Below are positions 8,228 to 15,997 of a stretch of 29,774 bases of DNA, one piece after another. The stretch lies in contig JBBQSU010000029.1 in assembly GCA_038234815.1 (NCBI GenBank), positions 1-29,774 on the forward strand. Direction: 5' to 3'. The stretch comes from JBBQSU01 sp038234815 (GTDB lineage Bacteria > Planctomycetota > Phycisphaerae > Tepidisphaerales > Tepidisphaeraceae). The position numbers were made by a program, and so were the translations under genes. How positions within the stretch are numbered: position 1 is the stretch's first letter; the number at the start of each line of letters is the position of its first letter. The notes under the pieces are model-generated. The model saw only the letters and a program-made list of their open reading frames with translations, did no database searches and had not been told where the DNA came from.

Positions 8228-8483
8228 CGGTGCATGGATTGTACTTGGCTTGATGGGGGTATGGCCACTTTTCGCGCGGCACCTCCATTCCGCCCGATTC
8301 CGCTTCAGTGCTTTGGGCCTCTGCCACTGAATCCACCTCCCTCAAAATATTGGCACGCCCTCGATGGAGACGCTCAAAACGCGTGGGCATTCCTCAGCGG
8401 CTTTGCGATACAATGCCCGCGCGGTGGACGATAAAGCGAATCAACGGGGACCGTATGATCGAAACGGAGCGACAGGTGAAGCC

Positions 8484-9392
8484 ATGAGTTTTAAAGTCCA
8501 ACTGATGCTCGATCTGGACCGTGTGCGCGAGAACGCGCGGTCGATTCGCGCGCGGACCGGCGTGCCGGTGATTGCGGTCGTCAAGGCCGATGCCTACGGT
8601 CTGGGTGCCGTTCGCGTGATGAAAGCGCTGACGGATGTCGTCGATGGGTTTTACTTTTTCGATCTCGACGAGGCCTGCTCGCTTGGCGTTCCGCGATTCG
8701 AGGGCAAGCGGTTAATCGGGTTACACGGGTCGAAGGACCCCGCTCGCTGGATCCGGGCAGCAGTTCAACCGGTGGTATGGACGCTGGAGCAGGCGCAGCG
8801 ACTGCGCGAGGCCCGACCGGTGCTGTGTGTCGACACGGGCCAGCAGCGGTTCGCCTGCCCGATCGAGCAGGCGCAGGCGGTAATCGCCGCGGGGGGTATC
8901 GACGAGGTCCTCACGCACGCGGTCCGACCAGAACAGGCGCGGCAACTCAGGGATGCTTTCGCTGGCTCAGGGATAAAGCTGCACGCAGCCGGGTCGGCGT
9001 TGCTGTCGTGCCCGGAAGCGTGGCTCGATGCGGTTCGGCCGGGTCTGGCGCTATATGACGGCGCGGTCCAAATCACTGCCCAGCTGCTGGAAGTGCATCG
9101 ATCCACCGGACCGGCCGGATATTCCGGGTTTGAAGTGCCCTGCTTCGGCGTGATCGGCATGGGCTATGCACAGGGCCTTCGCCCGGGGCCGTGCTGGGTG
9201 GCGGGGCAGGCCGGGCGGGTGATTGAAGTGGGAATGCAGACGGCGTTCGTCGAGATGTCGCCGTCTGCCGATCCCGAAAAAACCGTGGAGCTGCTTGGCC
9301 CCCACATCCGCCAGGCCGACGTGGCGCGTGCATGGGGCTGCTGCGAACAGGAGGTTCTCATCAGCCTGGCCCAGCGGCCGAACCCCTATTAA
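8484..9392 (+). CDS. Compact alanine racemase-like PLP enzyme
   Basis: I place the start at ATG 8484 (302 residues) because MSFKVQLMLDLDRVREN matches the family N-terminus and AGGTGA lies just upstream; the frame remains open back to 8364. Family features are the PLP lysine in AVVKADAYGLGA (Lys34), VDTGQQRF at 117-123, AGSALLSCPE with VRPGLALYDG near 169-193, and the candidate second catalytic Tyr in GYAQG (Tyr228). It is about 60 residues shorter than typical alanine racemases (360-390), chiefly before VDTG. The usual MDQ motif appears as MQT (251-253), and the usual GYADG Asp is Gln. The role is probably D-alanine supply for peptidoglycan, but another amino-acid substrate is possible. Its stop overlaps the csrA stop tail to tail by 4 bp. 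Confidence 0.75.
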   Translation: MSFKVQLMLDLDRVRENARSIRARTGVPVIAVVKADAYGLGAVRVMKALTDVVDGFYFFDLDEACSLGVPRFEGKRLIGLHGSKDPARWIRAAVQPVVWTLEQAQRLREARPVLCVDTGQQRFACPIEQAQAVIAAGGIDEVLTHAVRPEQARQLRDAFAGSGIKLHAAGSALLSCPEAWLDAVRPGLALYDGAVQITAQLLEVHRSTGPAGYSGFEVPCFGVIGMGYAQGLRPGPCWVAGQAGRVIEVGMQTAFVEMSPSADPEKTVELLGPHIRQADVARAWGCCEQEVLISLAQRPNPY

Positions 9393-9595
9393 GTTTGCGG
9401 CGGTGCATCGGGTGGGGGATCAACTGACGGCTTGGGCTTGTGAATTTCGTCGTAGACTTCCTTGCGATGCACGCTCACGCTGCGCGGCGCCTTGATGCCG
9501 ACGCGCACTTTATCCCCGCGGACTTCTAATATGGTGATTTCAATGTCATCACCGATGACGATCGTCTGGTCGAGTGTTCGGGATAAAATGAGCAT
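9389..9595 (-). CDS. csrA: Carbon storage regulator CsrA
   Basis: This 68-residue RNA-binding protein begins MLILSRTLDQTIVIGDDIEI and continues ITILEVRGDKVRVGIKAPRSVSVHRKEVYDEI, the full CsrA/RsmA beta-strand set, with the conserved Arg of SVHRKEV. The proline-rich tail (PSVDPPPDAPPQ) is lineage-specific. CsrA binds GGA motifs in mRNA leaders and blocks or stimulates translation. The gene is the last of the uvrA-rsmG-csrA series on this strand but is separated from rsmG by 88 bp, which holds a TATAAT box, so it probably has its own promoter. No fliW or flagellar gene is nearby. Confidence 0.96.
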   Translation of the reverse strand: MLILSRTLDQTIVIGDDIEITILEVRGDKVRVGIKAPRSVSVHRKEVYDEIHKPKPSVDPPPDAPPQT

Positions 9596-9597
9596 GA

Positions 9598-9611
9598 GAG
9601 GTTCCTTCCTC
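9598..9611 (-). promoter_or_regulatory. GGA hairpin over csrA Shine-Dalgarno
   Basis: Reading the csrA mRNA, GAGG-AAGGAA-CCTC can form a 4-bp stem with a six-base loop that contains GGA. The loop GGA is also the Shine-Dalgarno, 7 nt before the ATG at 9595. GGA in a hairpin loop over the ribosome site is the known architecture of CsrA targets, so autorepression is a reasonable inference. The short stem leaves it uncertain. Confidence 0.5.
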
Positions 9612-9635
9612 GTCAGGGGCCGCTCGGGCGATTCT

Positions 9636-9641
9636 ATTATA
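9636..9641 (-). promoter_or_regulatory. Candidate -10 box for csrA
   Basis: TATAAT on the minus strand lies about 40 bp before the csrA ATG, in the gap after rsmG. No convincing -35 hexamer sits 16-18 bp upstream. Just beyond it, around 9675-9692, ATAGTGC occurs twice in direct repeat. Confidence 0.3.
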
Positions 9642-9683
9642 GGCAGGAGAAGCCCGCTTATTGCTTTAATCGCACTATATGCA

Positions 9684-10385
9684 CTATAATGGTCGCCCGC
9701 CGGTCGCCGTGGCGGGGCGCGGAAATTTCTTCGGCGTCGGTTCGATTTTTGGAATCTCCAGGATCAATAATCCCTGCGCGCCGGGCAGTTCGACCGGGTG
9801 CAATACGGGTTTTCCCCCGCCCAGCAATTTGATCGCCCGGCCGGCTTGGGGGATTTCTTCAAGCGCTTTGGGGCCTTTCATGGCCAGCACCTTCCCGCCG
9901 GGCTTGACGAGCGGGAGACACCACTCGGCCAGCCAAGCCACCGCGCCCACCGCCCGGGCAACAGCGACATCAAAACTCTCACGGCGGCGACCCTGACCCA
10001 CCTCTTCGGCGCGCTGCGCGATCACCTTCACATTGGACAACTCCATCGCCGCGACCGTCCGCTGCAAAAACGCGGCCTTCTTCTGCGTGGCTTCGATCAA
10101 AGTGACCTGCAGATCGGGCAAGGCAATGGCCAGCGGGATGCCGGGGACACCTCCGCCGGTGCCGACGTCGGCCAGAAGCAAATGCTCTGGCGACAAATGC
10201 TCAAGCAGCGTGAGCGCATCGGCGATGTGCTGCACTTCGGCTGACGGCCGATCGACGATTCGGGTGAGATTCATCGTCTGATTCGCTTCCAGCAGCAGAT
10301 CGAGAAAGCGATGGAGGCGCGCGTGTTGAAAGTCGGTCAAAGCGCGCTTGGAGCGGGCGGCAAGTTGGTTCCAGAGGTCGTTCAT
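9684..10385 (-). CDS. rsmG: 16S rRNA (guanine527-N7)-methyltransferase RsmG
   Basis: This 233-residue protein starts at ATG 10385 (MNDLWNQLAARS). The frame stays open upstream to 10589, but that extension is arginine-rich and overlaps uvrA. GidB/RsmG features are NLTRIVDRPSAEVQHIADAL, the SAM-binding DVGTGGGVPGIPLAI, the ARAVG segment and KGPKALEEI. The enzyme methylates G527 of 16S rRNA using SAM. It lies 34 bp after uvrA on the same strand, so co-transcription is likely. The C-terminal tail, KFPRPATATGGRPL, is slightly longer than in E. coli. In many bacteria rsmG neighbours mnmG (gidA); here mnmG is about 10 kb away. Confidence 0.95.
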   Translation of the reverse strand: MNDLWNQLAARSKRALTDFQHARLHRFLDLLLEANQTMNLTRIVDRPSAEVQHIADALTLLEHLSPEHLLLADVGTGGGVPGIPLAIALPDLQVTLIEATQKKAAFLQRTVAAMELSNVKVIAQRAEEVGQGRRRESFDVAVARAVGAVAWLAEWCLPLVKPGGKVLAMKGPKALEEIPQAGRAIKLLGGGKPVLHPVELPGAQGLLILEIPKIEPTPKKFPRPATATGGRPL

Positions 10386-10419
10386 AGGGGATTGTTCATA
10401 GCTCAGTTGATGTACAAAA

Positions 10420-13400
10420 TCACGCCTTCGCGGCCGCGCGCGATGGCGGGGATCTTGGCGGTGCCTCCGGCGCGATATCGCTGCCGAAAAGTTTGGGCCG
10501 CAGGTACTCAGCCGTATAGCTGTCCGGCGCCCGGGCCACCATTTCCGGCGGACCTTGCGCCACGACCTTCCCACCCGCTTCGCCACCATCAGGTCCCATG
10601 TCGATCAGCCAGTCGGCGCACTTAATCACGTCGAGATTGTGTTCGATCACGAGGATCGTGTGACCGAGATCGGCCAGGCGGTTCAATACGTTCAGCAGAT
10701 TGTGGATGTCGGCAAAATGCAGACCCGTAGTGGGTTCGTCCAGTACATAGAGCGTGTGGCCGGAAGGACTTTTGCCCAGTTCCGTGGCCAGTTTCACCCG
10801 CTGGGCTTCGCCGCCGGAAAGCTGGGTGCTGGGCTGGCCGAGTTTGACATAACCCAGGCCCACGTCGTTCAGTGCCTTAAGCACCTGGTGGATGCGCGAA
10901 AAGTTCTCGAAAAATACCATCGCTTCTTCAACCGTCATGGCCAAAATCTCGGCGATGTTTTTTCCGCGATAGTGGATTTGCAAGGTTTCGGCGTTGTAGC
11001 GCGTGCCGTGGCAGGCCTCACAATTGACGTAAACATCCGGCAGGAAGTGCATCTCGATGCATTTGGTGCCCTGGCCCTGGCAGGCCTCGCAGCGGCCGCC
11101 TTTGACATTAAAGCTGAACCGACCCATTTCATACCCGCGGATTTTTGCTTCACGCGTGGCGGCAAACACCTTGCGGATTTCGTCAAACACGCCGGTGTAG
11201 GTCGCGGGGTTGGACCGCGGGGTGCGGCCGATGGGGCTTTGGTCGATCTCGATCACCTTGTCAATCCGACCGCCACCCTCGAGCTTCTTAAACGCGCCGG
11301 CTTTTAAACGCGAGCCGTAGAGTTTTCGTTTCAGCGCCGGCAGAAGTGTTTGATTGACCAGGGTGGATTTGCCCGATCCACTCACGCCCGTCACCACCAC
11401 CAGCCCACCTAAGGGGATGCGCACGTCAACATTTTTGAGGTTGTTGGCGGTACAGCCGGTCAACTCGACGCAGGCGTTGTCGGGATGAATCGGCCTGCGA
11501 TGTTCGGGGGTTTGAATCGCGTATTCGCCAGTCAGGTATTTGATGGTGACGGACTCGGTTTGGTTCAGCACGTCAGGCATTTTGCCCTGGGCAACGACAG
11601 TTCCGCCGTGCGCGCCGGCCCCGGGGCCAATGTCGATGAGATAATCGCTTTGACGAATGCAGTCTTCATCGTGTTCGACCATGATGACACTGTTGCCGAT
11701 GTCGCGCAGTCGTTTGAGCGTGCGGATGAGCCGGGTGTTGTCGCGCTGGTGCAGGCCGATGGTGGGCTCGTCCAGCACATAGCAGACGCCGACGAGGCCT
11801 GATCCGACCTGCGTAGCCAGTCGAATTCGCTGGGCTTCCCCACCGGAGAGCGTGCCGGTTTTGCGATCGAGCGTGAGGTATCCGAGGCCGACATCCACCA
11901 TGAAACCCAGGCGCGCGCCAATCTCGCGGACGATCGGCTCGGCCACCTTCGTGCCTTCGGAATTCAGCTTAAGATTTTCAAAAAACCGCTTGGCATTGAT
12001 GACCGTGGCGCTGCTGATGTCGTGGATGCTGAGGCCGGGGAGTTTTGGGCCGCTCGTTGCGATGACCGCCGCTGTCTTTGCCGGCGATTTTTTCCCCTTG
12101 CGGGGCTTGGTTTGGGCCGGCGGGGCATCGGCAGGGCCTTTGGCGGTGATCCCTTCGATATCTCCGGCATCCAGGCGCACCGCCAGGGCCTCGCGCTTCA
12201 AGCGCGTGCCGTGGCAAGCATCGCAAAGCTGGTCGGACATGTATTGATGCAAGCGGGCTTTAACGAACTCGCTTTCGGTGTTTTCAAACCGCCTTTGCAG
12301 GTTGGGAATGACACCTTCAAAATAAGTGCCCGTGCCCAGGTCGCCTTTGGCATCCGTGCCGTACAGCAGCGTCTGCTGCACTTTCTTGGGGATTTCTTTG
12401 AAGGGAATCGACATCGACACGCCAAAATCACGGGCAAATTGCCTGAGCGTGCGGCTATACCAGATGGTCATGCGCTTGCCGTGTTTGCGCCAGGCTTCGA
12501 CCGCGCCGGTGTCGAGCGTGAGCGAGTCGTCGGGGACGATCAGGTCGGGGTCAAACTCGTTGATCGTTCCCAGGCCGTGGCAGGCCGGGCAGGCCCCATG
12601 AGGGCTGTTGAAGCTGAAAAGCCGCGGTTCAAGCTCTGGCAACGAGGCGTTGGGATGATCGGGGCAGGCGAATTTCTCGCTATACACCTGATCAACCCAC
12701 TTGCCCGACTGCTCGGTGGTGATGATGACAAGCCCCTGCGCCAGTTTCAGAGCGGTTTCGATGGAATCGGCCAGCCGCGAACGGATTTCGGGCTTGATGA
12801 CGATGCGGTCAACGACGGCTTCGATGCTGTGATTGAAGGTTTTTTTCAGTTCGGGGGGTTTCTTCGGGTCCAGGTCGATCATCTGCCCGTCCACCCGTGC
12901 CCGGACAAACCCCTGCTTGTGCAGCGCCGTGAAAACGTCCCTGTGTTCGCCTTTTTGCGTGCGCACCAGCGGGGAAAGGACCATCACTTTGCTAGACAGG
13001 GGCAGTTGCATCACCTGGTCGACGATCTGAGAGGCCGACTGGCTGGCGATGGGCTTGCCGCATTCCCAGCAGTGGGGGGTTCCCGCCCGGGCAAATAGAA
13101 CGCGCAAATAGTCGTAAATTTCAGTAGTGGTGGCGACGGTGGAGCGGGGATTACTGGAAGCGGACCGCTGTTCTATGGCGATTGTGGGGGGTAATCCTTC
13201 GATTTCTTCAACATCGGGCTTCTGAAGTTGTTCAAGGAATTGGCGGGCGTAGGCGGAAAGCGATTCGACGTACTTTCGCTGGCCTTCGGCATAGACGGTG
13301 TCGAAGGCCAGGGTGGATTTACCGGAACCCGACAGGCCGGTGACGACCACGAGCTGTTCGCGGGGGATATCGACGTCGATGCGCTTGAGGTTATGCTCGT

Positions 13401-13434
13401 TAGCGCCTTTGATACGGATGAATTTCTGGTCCAT
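10420..13434 (-). CDS. uvrA: Excinuclease ABC subunit A (UvrA)
   Basis: This 1004-residue protein has two ABC ATPase modules. Walker A GLSGSGKST is at 33-41 with the UvrA-specific DTVYAEGQRKYVESLSAYAR after it, and the second Walker A, GVSGSGKST, is in the C-terminal half. Both signature motifs, LSGGEAQRIRLA and LSGGEAQRVKLA, are intact. The C-terminal zinc motif is present (CEACQGQG...CEACHGTRY), as is CPACHGLG of the insertion domain. UvrA finds bulky DNA lesions with UvrB in nucleotide excision repair. It is about 60 residues longer than E. coli UvrA. Most of the excess is a lysine-, alanine- and proline-rich insertion at about 423-466 (KPRKGKKSPAKTAA) and a proline/alanine tail. No LexA-type box is evident upstream. 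Confidence 0.97.
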   Translation of the reverse strand: MDQKFIRIKGANEHNLKRIDVDIPREQLVVVTGLSGSGKSTLAFDTVYAEGQRKYVESLSAYARQFLEQLQKPDVEEIEGLPPTIAIEQRSASSNPRSTVATTTEIYDYLRVLFARAGTPHCWECGKPIASQSASQIVDQVMQLPLSSKVMVLSPLVRTQKGEHRDVFTALHKQGFVRARVDGQMIDLDPKKPPELKKTFNHSIEAVVDRIVIKPEIRSRLADSIETALKLAQGLVIITTEQSGKWVDQVYSEKFACPDHPNASLPELEPRLFSFNSPHGACPACHGLGTINEFDPDLIVPDDSLTLDTGAVEAWRKHGKRMTIWYSRTLRQFARDFGVSMSIPFKEIPKKVQQTLLYGTDAKGDLGTGTYFEGVIPNLQRRFENTESEFVKARLHQYMSDQLCDACHGTRLKREALAVRLDAGDIEGITAKGPADAPPAQTKPRKGKKSPAKTAAVIATSGPKLPGLSIHDISSATVINAKRFFENLKLNSEGTKVAEPIVREIGARLGFMVDVGLGYLTLDRKTGTLSGGEAQRIRLATQVGSGLVGVCYVLDEPTIGLHQRDNTRLIRTLKRLRDIGNSVIMVEHDEDCIRQSDYLIDIGPGAGAHGGTVVAQGKMPDVLNQTESVTIKYLTGEYAIQTPEHRRPIHPDNACVELTGCTANNLKNVDVRIPLGGLVVVTGVSGSGKSTLVNQTLLPALKRKLYGSRLKAGAFKKLEGGGRIDKVIEIDQSPIGRTPRSNPATYTGVFDEIRKVFAATREAKIRGYEMGRFSFNVKGGRCEACQGQGTKCIEMHFLPDVYVNCEACHGTRYNAETLQIHYRGKNIAEILAMTVEEAMVFFENFSRIHQVLKALNDVGLGYVKLGQPSTQLSGGEAQRVKLATELGKSPSGHTLYVLDEPTTGLHFADIHNLLNVLNRLADLGHTILVIEHNLDVIKCADWLIDMGPDGGEAGGKVVAQGPPEMVARAPDSYTAEYLRPKLFGSDIAPEAPPRSPPSRAAAKA

Positions 13435-13510
13435 GGCGATAGTCGGATGATAGGCCCGTTGGTGGTCCGTACAAAACCCGAACCGTAGATTTTAACGCGG
13501 AGATCGCAAA

Positions 13511-14683
13511 ATGAAAACCACGAAGACACCAAGACACGAAAAACAGGCAGAATTGGCGTTCCCCTTCGTCTCTTCGTGCCTTCGTGGTTTATTTCTATTG
13601 TTGTTCCTTACCGGCTTTGCATTCCCCGCAGAGCCGAAGCCGAAAGTCGCCGTGTTTCCGATCGCCGGAGACGCGCCGGAGAAAACGCGCGAGCGCGTCG
13701 GGTTTTCCATGCGCGCCAAGTTGGACCGCGAGGGGACTTACGAGCCTATCGACGGTGCGCGCATGATCGATATTACCAGCGCGGCCGCGGCCCCAGTCAA
13801 TTTCACCACGCCCTTAAAAACCGTGCAGGAACTTCTTAAGGGCAGCGATGCCGACGTGGCCGTCTGGGGCGAGATGAACGGATCGACCCTTAAAATGAAC
13901 GTCTTCGATTTTCAGCAAATCGACCCGCTGCCCCACGAAGTCGCCAAGCGCATCGACGAGCCGACCGACGTTCGATTTGTGATCGAAGAAGTGCTGCAAA
14001 GCCTCGCAGGCGTGAAGAAATTCGAACATCCCAATGAAGAAGCGGTGAGCAGCGATGCCAAGTCGCAGCAGCTCTGGGAAAGCAACCCGAACCTGGTGAA
14101 GGACGGGGATTTTTCAAAGCAGGAAGGGTGGACGACGCTCTATCAGGCCGAGATGTATCCGCCGCCTTTGGCCGACGCGCTGCCGGACGTGGACCGGGTG
14201 AACGTCTACCGGTTCAAGGGAGACGACGGTCAGCCCAACAACGCGCTGGTGATGAACCTGTCGCGGGGATGCGCCGAGAACAACGGCATGGCTTGTTTGT
14301 CCGATCCGATCCCCATCGAACAGGCCACGCGCTATCGGCTGAGCTTTCGCTATAAAAGCGACGGACCAAAACTGCACGTGTTTGTGAAGGGCTATACTCA
14401 AGCGCCGGACATCAACGGCAAAATGGTGGCCCGTGAAATCTACCGCAGACAGGTGCCACCCACCGGCAATACCCACGGCCAATGGCAGACCGTCGTGGAC
14501 GACCTCAATCCGCAGCACGTGGTGGGAAAAGTTACCAGCTTGCGGATTGATCTGTATGCGTATCTGCATCCGGGCATGGTGGTCTTTGACGATGTGGTGC
14601 TTAAAGCGGTGGGCGAGCAAACCCGCCACGCCAGCGACGATGCCATCAAAAAGCCCCTGACCGCGCCAAAGTCCCGACAATGA
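13511..14683 (+). CDS. Exported protein, TolB-like start and jelly-roll-like end
   Basis: This 390-residue protein has a signal peptide: basic MKTTKTPRHEK, then hydrophobic GLFLLLFLTGFAF with likely cleavage near residue 41 (FPAEP). The mature N-terminus (KPKVAVFPIAGDAPEKTRERVG) resembles proteins that compute or sense envelope integrity through a Rossmann-like fold, with AVWGEMNG later. The C-terminal half (about 195-370: LVKDGDFSKQEGW, YRLSFRYKSDGPKLHVFVKGY, VVFDDVVLKAV) has the strand pattern of carbohydrate-binding jelly rolls. The start lies inside a REP-like inverted repeat that encodes residues 2-27. It probably acts in the periplasm or outside the cell. Specific function is unknown. 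Its stop overlaps the endonuclease V start by 4 bp. Confidence 0.8.
   Translation: MKTTKTPRHEKQAELAFPFVSSCLRGLFLLLFLTGFAFPAEPKPKVAVFPIAGDAPEKTRERVGFSMRAKLDREGTYEPIDGARMIDITSAAAAPVNFTTPLKTVQELLKGSDADVAVWGEMNGSTLKMNVFDFQQIDPLPHEVAKRIDEPTDVRFVIEEVLQSLAGVKKFEHPNEEAVSSDAKSQQLWESNPNLVKDGDFSKQEGWTTLYQAEMYPPPLADALPDVDRVNVYRFKGDDGQPNNALVMNLSRGCAENNGMACLSDPIPIEQATRYRLSFRYKSDGPKLHVFVKGYTQAPDINGKMVAREIYRRQVPPTGNTHGQWQTVVDDLNPQHVVGKVTSLRIDLYAYLHPGMVVFDDVVLKAVGEQTRHASDDAIKKPLTAPKSRQ
13515..13590. repeat. REP-like inverted repeat inside signal-peptide codons
   Basis: The arms 13515-13540 and 13565-13590 are 26 nt and pair with three mismatches around a 24-nt loop. Arm text is AAACCACGAAGACACC... and ...GTGCCTTCGTGGTTT. 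This ACCACGAAG-type palindrome is, from general knowledge, a widespread intergenic repeat in many environmental bacteria. Here it lies in the coding frame of the exported protein starting at 13511. Confidence 0.7.
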
Positions 14684-15351
14684 GCGATTTCAAGCAGCAG
14701 GTCGAATTTTTCAGATGCCGACAGGAGGAACTGGCCGGCCGGTGCGTTATCGCGCCGGTTCGCCGGCTTCCGCGCTTTATCGCCGGGGCCGATTGCGCGT
14801 TTTCAGTTGACAAGCAATCCATTTTTGCGGTCGCGGTCGTGTGGGATCGGCTTGAGAACGCCACGTTGGAAGTGACCCGAGCCAAACAGGCGGTGACGAT
14901 TCCTTATGTGCCGGGATTTCTCAGCTTTCGAGAAGGCCCGGCGCTACACGAAGCGATCGGCAAGCTGAAAACCAAGTTCGACGCGGTTTTGTTCGACGGG
15001 CAAGGGATCGCCCATCCGCGAGCCTGTGGCCTGGCCACGCACATGGGCGTTGAACTAAACGCCATCAGCATCGGCGCCGCCAAAAGCCTGCTGGTCGGTG
15101 AGTTTGATGAGCCGGGCAAACAAGCCGAATCGCAGTCGCGGCTGCAATATCGCGGGCGGCGCGTCGGCACGGTCCTGCGCACGCGCGCCGGCGTAAGACC
15201 GCTATTCATCAGCATCGGCCACCGCATCGACCTCCCCAGTGCGACCCGAATTGTTCTTGCCTGCTGCAAAGGTTTCAGAATGCCCGAACCCACGCGCCTG
15301 GCGGACCAATTGGTCGGGCAATACAAGGCGGAGTGTAGTATTTTGGGTTGA
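14680..15351 (+). CDS. nfi: Endonuclease V
   Basis: This 223-residue protein matches the family length. It has the metal-binding Asp in AGADCAF (Asp38), PYVPGFLSFREGP (75-87, with Glu85), the second Asp in LFDGQGIAHPRACGLATHMG (Asp106), and the late GHRIDL motif. Endonuclease V nicks DNA at the second phosphodiester bond 3' of deoxyinosine and related lesions. The start ATG overlaps the stop of the upstream exported-protein gene (ATGA, 14680-14683), so translation is probably coupled although the two products act in different compartments. It converges on nuoA 15 bp away, with no obvious terminator between. Confidence 0.95.
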   Translation: MSDFKQQVEFFRCRQEELAGRCVIAPVRRLPRFIAGADCAFSVDKQSIFAVAVVWDRLENATLEVTRAKQAVTIPYVPGFLSFREGPALHEAIGKLKTKFDAVLFDGQGIAHPRACGLATHMGVELNAISIGAAKSLLVGEFDEPGKQAESQSRLQYRGRRVGTVLRTRAGVRPLFISIGHRIDLPSATRIVLACCKGFRMPEPTRLADQLVGQYKAECSILG

Positions 15352-15366
15352 CTTATCCGCGAGCGG

Positions 15367-15780
15367 TCAATCCCACTTGAATACGCCTTTGCCCCAAGCG
15401 TAACAGTAGGCCACCAGCAGGATGGCGACAAACATCACCATTTCCAACAGCAGCACCGGACCGAAGGCCTTATCGGTAGCGATCGTCGGGGCGAAAATGG
15501 TCGCCCAGGGATAGAAGAAAACGATTTCGACATCGAACACCAGGAAAATCATGGCGACGATATAAAATCGAACGTTAAAGCGCTTGTGGGTGTCGCCGAT
15601 GGGCACCATCCCGCTTTCATAAACGCTTTCTTTTACCGGCCCGGTTCGCGCTGGACCGACGAGCACCGAAACGATCACGTTGCCCACGGCAAAGCCGATG
15701 GCGATAAACAGCAGCAGCACAACGGGCAACCAGGAAGTCCGTGGATCAGCATTGGCCGCCAGGCACATCAAAGCGTTCAT
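15367..15780 (-). CDS. nuoA: NADH-quinone oxidoreductase subunit A
   Basis: This 137-residue membrane protein has three hydrophobic helices (about 17-40, 76-96 and 104-127). It carries the NuoA/ND3 signature: KESVYESGMVPIGDTHKRFNVRFYIVAMIFLVFDVEIVFFYPWA. The conserved Cys of the usual YECG loop is replaced by Ser (YESG), which is common in bacteria. The protein is part of the membrane arm of respiratory complex I. It stands alone: endonuclease V converges downstream and an NfeD gene diverges upstream, so no other nuo gene can share its transcript here. Confidence 0.95.
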   Translation of the reverse strand: MNALMCLAANADPRTSWLPVVLLLFIAIGFAVGNVIVSVLVGPARTGPVKESVYESGMVPIGDTHKRFNVRFYIVAMIFLVFDVEIVFFYPWATIFAPTIATDKAFGPVLLLEMVMFVAILLVAYCYAWGKGVFKWD

Positions 15781-15997
15781 AAGCGGGGGATTTTATTTCA
15801 GGCGAGGCAGAATGGGAAGCGCTGGCGCCGCGGGGGAAGCGCGCCGGCGATGAATCCGTCCGGCGTCAATATTTTTCGAGATTACTGGGGAAATAGGAGG
15901 AAAGTAATATCCTACCGAGCGGGTATGATTGAAAAACCGCTCGTGTTTATAGGCGCGCCTGGCTGTTCGGGACGGCTGCGGCGGTTAGAATGACAGC

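Noticed and set aside
8409..8414. TACAAT as a promoter -10 for the racemase gene
   Set aside because: No -35 at proper spacing; retained only as a possibility.
6689..8434. 581-codon plus-strand frame opposite radA
   Set aside because: Antisense shadow of radA; His/Arg/Gly-rich with no recognisable motif.
12022..13098. 358-codon plus-strand frame opposite uvrA
   Set aside because: Antisense shadow of uvrA with no family signal or RBS.
15916..15943. CGAGCGG/CCGCTCG inverted repeat as a terminator or riboswitch
   Set aside because: Only 7 bp with a 14-nt loop and no U-tract; not enough to call a regulatory element.
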